From positions 105,836-136,881 of the forward strand of contig NW_003107089.1 of NCBI RefSeq assembly GCF_000003605.2: a stretch of 31,046 bases of DNA. The letters are read 5' to 3'. This stretch comes from Saccoglossus kowalevskii (Eukaryota > Hemichordata > Enteropneusta > Harrimaniidae). Both the position numbers and the translations under genes were made by a program. Below the pieces are notes generated by a model. That model was not told the origin of the DNA. It saw nothing but the letters and a program-made list of their open reading frames with translations, and did not search any database. Below, piece by piece: positions 10,937-20,540 of this stretch (positions are counted from its first letter, which is position 1; the number at the start of each line of letters is the position of its first letter).

Positions 10937-11472
10937 TTGATTTCTGATTGGTCCAATAGAGACAAATGTGGCTGCATTAAACTTATATTGATTTCTGATT
11001 GGTCCAATAATGAAAAATATGGTTTCATTATACTTGTATTGATTTCTGATTGGTCAAATAATGGAAAATATGATTTTATTAAAGTTGTATTGATTTCTGA
11101 TTGGTCCAATAATGACAAATATAGTCTTATTAAACTTGCTTTGATTTCTGATTGGTCCAATAATGGGAAATATGGTTTCATTAAAGTTGTATTGATTTCT
11201 GATTGGTCCAATAATGACAAATATAGTCTTATTAAAGTTGCTTTGATTTCTGACTGGTCCAATAATGACAAATATAGTCTTATTAAAGTTGCTTTGATTT
11301 CTGATTGGTCCAATAATGACAAATATAGTCTTATTAAAGTTGCTTTGATTTCTGATTGGTCCAATAATGACAAATATAGTCTTATTAAAGTTGCTTTGAT
11401 TTCTGATTGGTCCAATAATGACAAATATTTTTGATTGGTCAAATAAAGACAAATATGGCTACATTAAAGTTG
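10937..11472. repeat. 51-bp minisatellite with paired CCAAT boxes
   Basis: Ten units start every 51 bases from 10937 to 11396, followed by a partial unit to about 11472. Each unit holds ATTGGTCCAAT or a close variant (first at 10947-10957), two CCAAT boxes facing each other around one base. Units at the right are nearly identical; those at the left differ more and have GTCAAAT or AATAGAG variants. Because 51 is a multiple of three and the unit lacks stops in several frames, long false reading frames arise on both strands (165, 178 and 132 codons). The array lies about 120 bases 3' of the stop codon of the SLC10 gene, in or just past its 3' untranslated region. Confidence 0.93.
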
Positions 11473-11595
11473 GCAATTGTAGCACTGTGTAATTATTCAA
11501 AATGACAAGATGTTTTGCATCGTGTTAGCAATGATTTTCAATTAACTAACTTTCATTGATCTTTGCGTGAAGCACGTTTGATACTGTGAATATAA

Positions 11596-13265
11596 TTACA
11601 ATAATGTGACGTCAGTATTAACAGATGCATTCTTTGTTTGCTCTTCGAAATCCTCGAATGCAAAATTAGTGTACTCGAATTCTGTATTCGTTCCCACTTC
11701 GTTCACTTTTTTCACTATGCTTCTATGTGATATTTCAGGCGCATACGCGATTCCATTGATAGCGCTTTCTTTCATTTTGAGAGCATCTTTGTCTTCAATA
11801 GCACCACTACTGCCCCCAAGGTATTCTTTACCGTTTTCATTCTCATCTTTATCGTCTTCTTTGTCGCCATAATTGCAACATCCACAGTAACCACGTGCAA
11901 GGAAGAAGCGAAAGACCCCAATGACGACCAACATTTCAATTGCCAATATCGGACCGTAGAGGGATGAGATGATCTGCATCTCGGCACGAAGAGGCCCTGC
12001 TGGGAACGCAGAGTTGATGATAGTGAGGGCTAGAGCAACGTTCTGACAGCTGGTTTCTACGGCGATTGTGCGTCTACTGGAACACGGAAGACGAATGATG
12101 CTTGAGCACGTGAAACCGATGGCTCCAGCTAATACAGGAAGACTTATGGTGATGAGCCACACTTCTATTGCCGATGACGTGTACACCCCTGGATTGACGA
12201 TGGCACGTAATACAATACCGACCAGTATACCGAGTGTGCCAATTAATGAACACACCTGTGAATAAAACAAGATCATAAATTATGACTAATTTGTCGGCTC
12301 ACGTGACCTGTCACAAGTGTCCAGATTCAATATATTATTTGCATATTATATTACTAAAAACAAAGCGGTCGAGATTTGCCTTACCTGTGTTACTTTATTG
12401 ATATATTTGGGAATTACTTTGTATTTGAGAACAAGTCCAATGCCGGCGGGTACTAGTATGAGAACCAACGATATAATAACTGTGACGTAAGGGATGACAA
12501 TAGTGCCCTCACTGGCACCCGTGACAAAGCTGCGTCCATATAAAAACAAACAAAGTGGCATGGCCCCAACAGCTAATATGGTAGAACAGGTTGTCAGACA
12601 GATACTGCCAAGAAAGAGAATTAATAATCAAATAAGTACAATTTAAAGCCAACTAATTGTGTTGATACTGGTTGTTAAGTAGATACTGCACAATGTATAT
12701 GATATTAATTGTAACGACAGTAATATATTGAAATTTGTTTTCATAATTTACAAAAAAAAATCAAGATGGCTTTAGTAACAGTTTTATGTTTATGGAGAAT
12801 GTTTTAAAATGTATTTATCCAGAGACTGCCCAGCCAACAACGACGACGACGACGGTGACAATGATGATGGTGATGATGATGATGAATAGATTACCTGAGT
12901 GATATATTTCCTTTTGCATAGTAAGCCAATACATTGGACATGCTTCCTCCAGGTGAGCTGCACTGGATAATCAAACCGATGGCCAACTCAGGCCTTAAAT
13001 CAGCTGCATGTGCAATGCCGAACGCTACCAAGGGCATCAATCCGAACTGCGATAACCAACAAATTATGATCCCCCATGGACGCCTCAGAGTTCGCCTAAG
13101 TTCACCAAGTTCTGTCGCTCCACCCATTCCCAACATTATTAATATGATGGTCAAATACGTGAGAATCTGATCAGTAAGGAAAATTATCTCTTCTAATTCA
13201 GTAAGCTCCTTATCAGTGTCGTTGGTAATCGTGCTGTTGTACATAAGTTCAGTTGTAAATTCCAT
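11596..13265 (-). CDS. SLC10-family sodium/bile-acid-type cotransporter, complete
   Basis: Three exons join as 12895-13265, 12385-12604 and 11596-12255, giving 416 residues. All borders are GT/AG; the introns are 290 bp (phase 2) and 129 bp (phase 0). The family is a plasma-membrane sodium-coupled carrier of bile acids or related organic anions. Hallmarks are MLGMGGAT (44-51), RPWGIIICW (62-70), CSSPGGSMSN (102-111), LTTCSTILAVGAMPLC spanning the exon 1/2 join, and VETSCQN (263-269), whose E264 and Q268 match the conserved sodium-site Glu and Gln. About 8-10 membrane segments are expected by homology with ASBT. The tail after about residue 318 is long for the family: cysteine-rich (GYCGCC), then very acidic and hydrophilic. 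The start at 13265 has AAAATGG context; an in-frame ATG at 13295 lies beyond a splice acceptor and is less likely. The substrate cannot be told from sequence, so no gene symbol is given. Confidence 0.93.
12841..12887. repeat. CGA/TGA trinucleotide microsatellite in SLC10 intron 1
   Basis: A run of ACG then GATGAT triplets with interruptions lies within the 290-bp first intron, ending a few bases before the donor of exon 1. It is likely to vary in length between individuals. Confidence 0.8.
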
Positions 13266-15750
13266 TTTGTCTACAAATATAACGAAATAAAACATAGATT
13301 ATAGAATATATTTAATACTAGAATCGTATTATGACTATAAGATGAAATATTGGGTTATACAATCAACTAAGAAAGGCCCTGGGTATTTCTTTACGATGAA
13401 AATTCAACATACCACAGAACCTCGAACAAAAAGATATATTTTCGTTCGTGTTTGACCACCATCTTCTAAACGTGCTTTTAAAGTCTGAATTAAAACCGCA
13501 TAAAATTCTATTTGCGTAGTCTGTCTGTTATCCCAAATACGAGAACAGTCGATCGCATTTGATAATCTACATGTACATATGAATTGAAAACGGTCAAATA
13601 ATTATTACAGTTATTATACTTTGCAAACACTATATTGAAATATCTGTGTCCTCTTGCTGTCAGGGGTAACACGCTATAAAAATAGTTGGTTACGGCGACA
13701 GTGAGGTTGGCTCTAAAGTTGTTACGTATACTACAGTGGGGTGGATCGTCATCATGGAAACGGAGTGCGCTCTGAAATTATGTGTCTCGTTAGTTGTATT
13801 CCCAGTGTCATATGTAGAACACCTCCCACTGATTATTGTGATCACCGTAAAATAATTAAATCAGTTGTCTTAGCAACAAATCCCGAACTATTGGAGCACT
13901 GGAGCTCGCTTACACTGAAGGTTGTACAGTGAGGGGGTCACTTCCTTCAGACCGTACAAAGTGAGAACGCAAAATTGTGTACCAAATGACTAATTTGTAA
14001 TTGAATAACATGGTATATAACGCACCAATGACGGTGAGGACTTTATTCAGAGTGATTAACTTGAGTGTGGAATGGACTCTTACACTATAGAATGAACTTA
14101 CTGCAATACACGTTCATAAAACATGTGCCAGTGGAACATGACCCTCCATAGAAGGGTTACAATTATATTGATCGATAAACACCAATGACACAATGTCCGT
14201 CACTGCTCATGTACTATTCGGAAATAAGTATCAGTGTAAAATAATGTTTAATTATATTTACATAAGAACTTACAAGTTGCAATTCTGGCATAGTTATCGC
14301 TAAAAATACACAGTCTGCAAAGCCGCAATATCTGAAATTACAATTTTCTCTTTGTATTGTGTTTAACTCATTTACCAAAGAAAACATTCTAAAAACTAAA
14401 AATTACACATGCTAATTAAAAAAAATAAAAATTTACAATAATTTTTCGGATGAGGTGCATGGAAATTATTCGTTCAAATTAATCTTATCCAACAAAACAT
14501 TCTGTTATTAAAAAGTGTATGTTGAGTTTGAAGGAAACTGATTATTTTCATATATGGTAACATACCAGAAACGTCGCGTTTAGACATTTTTTTAAATTTA
14601 AATATTATTATTTGCAATAAATTTCACTTACCCCAACAGGCATGAGCGATAGAATTAACTGGAGTACTAGACTAATTGTAGACTGCTCCACAGGGCACAT
14701 TTGACGTGATTCCGATCGTAAGGCATGTGTAGGTGCATGCAATTAACAGATTCGTGAATAATCACCACAACAATCTACAATATCAGACTCACTTACTTTG
14801 GGATATTCCATTATTGTGGAGGTGGTATCAAAGCTTGAGACCATGAGCCTTAAAACGTCCCATGACAACATGTATATATTGCGTCAATACTTTATCACTA
14901 ATCGTTAAATTAAACAACAATAGAAGACAGCAGCAACCTAAATACACTAGAATTATATTTTGCAGCAAGAGGCGGACCCTCTATCACTATTTTGAAAACA
15001 ACGTTTTGAAAGGAATGGCGTGCTTATATTTCAAATTGTGTTATTTAATATGATCGCAAAATAACCAAATATTAGATATATGAATCAAATATTATTGAAA
15101 AGCAAACAACTTTAATATCGAAATGGCGGACTGATATATATAGAGTGAGCAGTCAGCTTGGTCATCTTTTCTAATGTTCTTGGAGCCACTGTGGTTGAAT
15201 CGTCTATTTAATTTCAGGCCTTTCAATTGTGATGATATTGTTCACTATTTGAATTTAAAAACAAGACAACTCACTCTTTTTATTTTAATCAAATTGAGGC
15301 CATTAGCGTTACGCGTACTAAACAGCCGGCCTGCGTTTCAAGTCTTGGCAGTGTGGTATATGGGGCGTCTGATTGTAGTGTGAAACGTGCAGAATTATAT
15401 GTACATAATAATAACAATTCGAACTGGCATTCACAGGCGGCAATCAGTTTGAACTTTTGCTTTATATGACTTTCCCATTGTATCTTCCGCTGACGCATTA
15501 CATCACTAACCCATATAAGTCTACTCGACATCTTTTTAAAAACTATCAACTTTCATAAGTACTCTCAAACTTTCACAAGTACTCTCCAGTCTCGGTGTCT
15601 CCGTACAGTTATAAATGCATCATGAATTAAACTCGTTAAAAAATCGCCGACATTCTTTTAACACCGAGCAAGGAGTTTCACAGGTTCGTCTTACTCGTAA
15701 TGTTTGTTTCTCTTTTATCGGGTTGAAGTATAGATAAGTTAGATCTATTG
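13266..15750 (-). promoter_or_regulatory. Upstream region of the SLC10 gene, probable 5' untranslated exon
   Basis: On the minus strand a pyrimidine-rich acceptor (TATATTTGTAG) ends at 13271, five bases before the ATG of the coding exon. This suggests that the leader is spliced. Strong donor candidates (GTAAGT) lie upstream at 14631-14626 (preceded by CTGTTGGG) and near 14794; a third lies near 14272. Which one is used, and where transcription starts, cannot be decided. I see no other gene in this interval; the short frames at 13741-13932, 14862-15053 and 15289-15549 have no recognisable features. Confidence 0.35.
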
Positions 15751-16282
15751 TTCCGAGCGGGGGGGCAAGGGTTATTTTCGTTCAACGTAATTGCAATATT
15801 TTTTTGTTCGTACAACGTAAATACAAAAAATAAATTCCGTAATTCTGTAATCACAGGCTAGACGTACAACGTAATCAATCAAATATTTTTTTCGTACACT
15901 GTAAAAATGTGTCATTTTTCTCATACGTACAAAAATTCAAATCCAAATAAAAAAAATCGTAAAGAATAATCCAGGGAAATTACATTTTAGAAACTGTAAA
16001 ACGACTAGAAGACACAATTCACTACAAAATTGAATGTCAAGACGTAAAAGGCCCTCTAACCGAATGAAGAGCATTACGAGGGTAATATGCGCATGCGTCT
16101 CTTCACACGGCGCAGCAATGGTGGAGAATTTGAGTCGGAGAGCTCTTCGGACCATTCAATGTTACATTTGTTAACACTGTAAACTGTAAAAACGTCTTTT
16201 TTTTCTTCGTAAATTGTGAAAAGCCCTTTTTATTTCCCGTAAAACCGTACCAGCTACCCCCCTTGCCTCCCCTCATTCCGAG
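15751..16282. mobile_element. Non-autonomous DNA transposon with 7-bp target duplication
   Basis: The element spans 15758-16275 (518 bp) and is flanked on both sides by TTCCGAG (15751-15757 and 16276-16282). Its left end, CGGGGGGGCAAGGG, matches the complement of the right end, GGGGAGGCAAGGG, with small differences. The interior has repeated CGTACAACGTAA-like and CTGTAAA-like motifs near both ends, so the subterminal regions are partly inverted too. No transposase frame is convincing; the minus-strand frame at 15937-16155 has no recognisable domain. A 7-8 bp duplication would fit hAT-like mobilisation, but the ends are not typical, so the superfamily stays open. Confidence 0.68.
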
Positions 16283-16399
16283 ACTCCGAAATTGTCCTCG
16301 ATTTTCTCCGAATCATCCATGGCGTGACACACTAGCGGTATATATGTATCAGCTATGCCAACTTTTGGGGTATGTTCTACCGATCCTATTCTATAACCA

Positions 16400-16795
16400 G
16401 ACGAATGTGTGTGACTAAACGAACGCTAGTCCCTCAATACAGAGTGTGGCTAGGATTACCAATATGATTCCGATCCTAACCAGTGGTAAAGTGTATCGAC
16501 TAAACAAACGCCGGGGTAAGGTCATTCTGGTACTACTAGTATGTCCTAACTAGAGGTAAAAGTGTGTCGACTAAACCAACGCCGGGGTAACGTCACATCG
16601 ATACTATGTCCGACCTGAGGTAAAATGTATCGACTAAACCAACGCCGGGGTAACGTCACTTTGATACTATGTCCGACCTGAGGTAAAATGTATCGACTAA
16701 ACCAACGCTGGGGTAAAGTCACTCTGATACTATGTCCTACCTAGAGGTACGGTTTATCGACTAAATCAACGAGGTGGCTGCGTCTGGACTTTGTT
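16400..16795. repeat. Tandem repeat of about 63 bp
   Basis: Units contain GTATCGACTAAACCAACG followed by GGGGTAACGTCA and CTATGTCC. Starts of the GTATCGAC motif are at about 16493, 16564, 16627, 16690 and 16753, with a more diverged unit near 16404. Spacing is 71, 63, 63 and 63 bases. It is not coding: frames are interrupted and the spacing change shifts phase. Confidence 0.85.
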
Positions 16796-19700
16796 TCCTT
16801 GACAAAAAATTGTAACCACTCTTCCATGGTGAATTTTAAAGTTTATGCACCAAATTGGCAATATTGAAAGATATTACATAATTCAAGTCTGTCTGTCTGA
16901 ATCCACTGTTATGTGTAGTCGGTTTATGATCTAGGCAGAACGGGTGAATGGACTCCCCTAACTACAGATACACTGTAGCGAGTTGACCAACGTTAAATCC
17001 CATTCTAACCACATTGCATTTACTTTAGAGAGTTTACCCACACTTTCATTCAGCTAATTCAATCCAGTAGCCGTCATACAATATGTACATTCATGTCAAC
17101 ATGACATTATGATGTATCTCAATGCGTTTATCGGAGACAGAACCAATTAATTATACATCTCGAAGATGAAGGGTTGATTTTGCTGTTATTATTGAATGAC
17201 ACTAAAATTTGAATATCAAGACTGTCAGTCATATCAATAGCGAGACTCAAATCCTGCACTTGGAGGAATATTTCTTCAGTATTATATGTATATTTTTCAT
17301 TGTACGTTTTATAAAATTATTTATATGTGTATTGGCTTTTTCTAGTGATATTTTTTTGCTGTAAACTATAAAGTGAACATTCCTCGAACATACTTCTATA
17401 TCATCATGCAAGCAGTTACCATGAAAATATCAATGATAAAGTAATAATTGTGAATATTTTTGATAACGAGTTGCGGAGGTTGCTTGTAGCTCGGCCGTCT
17501 AAACAAGAACACTCGGTCAAGGGCGCTGTCCCTTCTTAGCTTTAACTGACCGGGCCTAACTTTAGACCACGTTCATGGAATGGGGTGGACCACAGCCAGT
17601 TGAAAACTGAACCCCAAAAGGTCACCCTTTTGGCTCAAAATTTTGCGTTTTCCGCCATATTTTGCCCAAATAGCCGAAATCTAAAAAAAAATGGGTGTCA
17701 AAAATACGGCGCACTATATTCGTATACTTGAGCTATTCGATTACCCACCCTCGGGTTAGGCCACAACCTTATAAACACAAGAGCTAATCTCTCGTTAATT
17801 GGTGGGAGGATTAAATACTAGTTCGGCTCCGATAAAATGCTGCCTTTTAACCTATATTCACGGCGAGTTTACAGTCACGTCAGTCATAAACCATAGGTTA
17901 TATGCTTTAGCTAAATATTAAGATTTTGATAACTCGTGCATGGAGTCAAATTCGCTAAAATGTTATGTAGGTTTTGTCAGTATTTGGGAAGGTTCACAAC
18001 ATGCAACTATGTACTTAGTATTTTAATGAGCGTGCCGTATACTTATATTCCATACAAGGTGTAACAGGAATGTGGACTAACAAATAATTACACTTAAAAA
18101 AATCTTTCTTCCTAATGAGCAAACGATAATGCCATAAATCGTTTGTTATTTTAGTAGCACGGGCAAAGAGGTCAAAAACGTTAGCTCGTGTTATGAAAAC
18201 GTGCGCGAATGCTTTGCACGGGCTGGAAAAGTACACGGACTAAGTACTGGTTAAATCTGACCCGTTCCAGACCCTTAGCCCGGGCTAACGAAAGGTGGCG
18301 AACACTTAGTAAGCGCCTAAAACGCTGTGTTCATTTAGAAGATTAACTACTCATACCTACATGTATTCATTTCGGTATGCCATTTCCAACATGACAATTG
18401 ACGCGAGCACATCTAGAGATATTCTAGTCGAGAAAAAAATTAACTGTAATACTTTCTGTTATTTTGCAATCTACAGTTTCTGAATTTGTCTTGATATAAT
18501 TGTTATACAACTTTATATATAACATGTAAAACTTTCTGGTTACTGTACTGAGTAATAATAGTCAAAAGGACAGATGATTTGTATATGATAGCCCGTGCTA
18601 ATCGCTCCTACATGTGAGAACGCATTTGGTGTAGCCTGAGCATGACTAAAGACCGAGGTGGTGTACAAACCCGTCAAATCGATCGGAGTTCTTTGTGGGT
18701 CAAACAAAGTGTCTGTTATAATGACATGTATTAGCCAATATTGTACCGATTACATGCTTCTGGTCAAGCGCGTGTTCCTCTCATACGATCGTACAGACAA
18801 GCTAAGGTAGCTGTAATTGATTTCAACTCACTGAGGCATGTAACGCTCACCCCAAGACTTCCAGAGAAGTTTTGCCAAAAATGCTAATGTTTCGCAAACG
18901 TGGCCCTCGCCATATAGACCCGGTATATTTAGTGAGGAAAGTGTAGAGATCTCAAATGCGTACGCCACGACTATTGGTCACATGTGGGCGCTGACACACA
19001 ATAAGCGCACTTTGTTCGGATGGATACCAGGAGTGCGAACGTTATACCAGGACGTTGTATCATATTACGTATACACATGATAAATGCAAGATTAGACCAA
19101 AGACATTGTCGTTGATTAGACACGGCTTGTGCGTGATATTGTTAGGATTGAGTATACTTAGATAATATCCGCCACCGTTACCACTAAATCAAGGGTTATT
19201 TTATTTTTTATACGTCTACATAAAGTAAATTAATTAACAATTAATTTATTTAACTTATCATTACTGTGAGTTATATAACGACATTTTAAAATGATCGGCA
19301 TGCCACGGTTCTGTGTGAGTGGTAAATTACATTGAAACACTACAGGACTTAGGGGTGTTGAGAGGGCATAGCTTGAAACAACTCCGCGATGTTACGTGGT
19401 GTTAGTTACTTGATTAAATTACTGGATAAAGTAGATATAGTTTTCTGATCAACACTGTTTACACCCGTTGCATCGCTTAAAATACCCCCTCAACAACACA
19501 CTGAAAATGCTGCCTTCAAGTTTTGTGACGTGTAACATGGGTTGTCTCTATTTAATGCAGGAAATCGCCAGCGGCAACGCTGATTGGCTGTTCGCGCTTG
19601 CAAATCATCCAGTCGGCGTACAATGTAAGATAATTTAGGGATTGAAGAGAAATCAACGGAGCCACCCGTGACCGTTTGAGGACTCCTAATTATCTATTAT

Positions 19701-19959
19701 TATTTTTTAAAATTTTATTGATAATATGGATATCAAAATATAATGTTTATTTATCAATATTTACTTGCTCTTCTGGCTGATTGTTCAAGTTTAGATTAAA
19801 AGAATTGACACACATTTTAACAACGTTCTCAAATAAACGGCTTATTTCGTCCAGTGAAAACACCACTTCTGTTTGTTGCACACAAAGACACAGTTGGTCT
19901 TACCAATGTGAAGGAGCAGTTTATTTGCATATAAGCAATCTCTCACCGAGGATTGCTTC
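16796..19959. other. Gene-free stretch
   Basis: No exon with matching splice sites, RNA gene or clear transposon end is visible. Several short GC-richer patches occur (for example 17480-17600, 18150-18300 and 19560-19680), but no frame in them resembles a known protein. The frame at 18015-18236 on the minus strand has no recognisable feature. Confidence 0.45.
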
Positions 19960-20116
19960 ATACAGCGCAGACTTGCATACAGTCTCTTGTTTTGGTGTTT
20001 TTTTTTTATAAAATAAAATAAACCTGTTTATTTCGCGGTAACACGGCTTTCGCCGTTTATACACTCCCATATTTTATTTTAACTAAGAAAAACTGTATGC
20101 AAGTCTAGATACAGCG
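19960..20116. mobile_element. hAT-like MITE with 8-bp target duplication
   Basis: The element lies at 19968-20108 (141 bp). It has a perfect 15-bp inverted repeat, AGACTTGCATACAGT at 19969-19983 and its complement at 20092-20106. Both sides carry ATACAGCG (19960-19967 and 20109-20116). An 8-bp duplication with ends of the CAGA.../...TCTAG type is typical for the hAT superfamily. The interior is AT-rich with a TAAAATAAAATAAA run matched by ATTTTATTTTAA, so the whole element can fold. It encodes nothing. Confidence 0.85.
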
Positions 20117-20189
20117 TTTAATGTCGTTAGCATGCACATTAGAGAATCATTGGACCGAACACCCGGCAAGTCACCCGGGCAATTTACGT

Positions 20190-20540
20190 ACCGGTACACT
20201 ATAAACAGAAGAGCTCCAAGTATTCGAACCCTGGGGGACACCTGTTAAGTTTAATTGTTACCAATTATGAATTCGCCCCATTAATGATGCGACTTGAGAA
20301 CGATTATTTAAGTAAGATCGAAACCAATTACAGGTGGCCCCAAACAAAACCACGCATTTTCATTTTATCAAGTATAATGGAGTGGTATTAAATTATTTAC
20401 GTAAATCAAGGCAACATTGCCAATATTTCTCCCTCAATACATCACAAAAAACAAAATGTTGTGGAGTGGTGTTTACGAAAACCGAAATTAATTTCTATGA
20501 GATAATCGTATACTTAATAAAGATTAAAATGTTCTTCTAA
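20190..20540 (-). pseudogene. Decayed LINE reverse-transcriptase fragment
   Basis: Reading the minus strand in shifting frames gives the motif order of a non-LTR reverse transcriptase: a GFRKHHST block at 20461-20487, an LDLRK-x-FNT block near 20400 (counterpart of the catalytic AFD region, here FNT), LDKMKMRG near 20365, WFRSYLNNR at 20301-20327, and GVPQGS at about 20225-20242. Stops and at least one single-base shift separate the blocks, so it cannot be expressed as an enzyme. The block wording is of the jockey/CR1 group of LINEs. It is truncated on both sides; no endonuclease or YADD block is seen. It lies about 80 bases right of the MITE at 19968-20108. Confidence 0.78.

Noticed and set aside
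10906-11452. Three long overlapping reading frames on both strands (165, 178 and 132 codons)
   Set aside because: They come from the 51-bp minisatellite, whose unit is a multiple of three and lacks stops in several frames. Frames on both strands of the same repeat cannot all be genes, and there is no start or domain outside the repeat.
10937-11472. Reading the regular repeats as a CRISPR array
   Set aside because: Units are contiguous with no unique spacers, and the window is animal DNA.
11606-12265. Plus-strand and alternate minus-strand frames over SLC10 exon 3
   Set aside because: They are shadows of the real exon, whose translation matches the family from end to end.
15289-15549. 86-codon minus-strand frame with a basic start
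   Set aside because: No domain, no splice site in a sensible place, and composition is not distinct from the surroundings.
19781-20011. 76-codon plus-strand frame
   Set aside because: It runs into the hAT-like MITE at 19968-20108 and shows no domain.
20221-20240. TATTCGAACCCTGGGGG resembling a tRNA T-arm
   Set aside because: No acceptor or anticodon arm fits around it. On the other strand it encodes the VPQGS block of a LINE.
20334-20540. 68-codon plus-strand frame
   Set aside because: The opposite strand carries reverse-transcriptase motifs in order, so this is a shadow.
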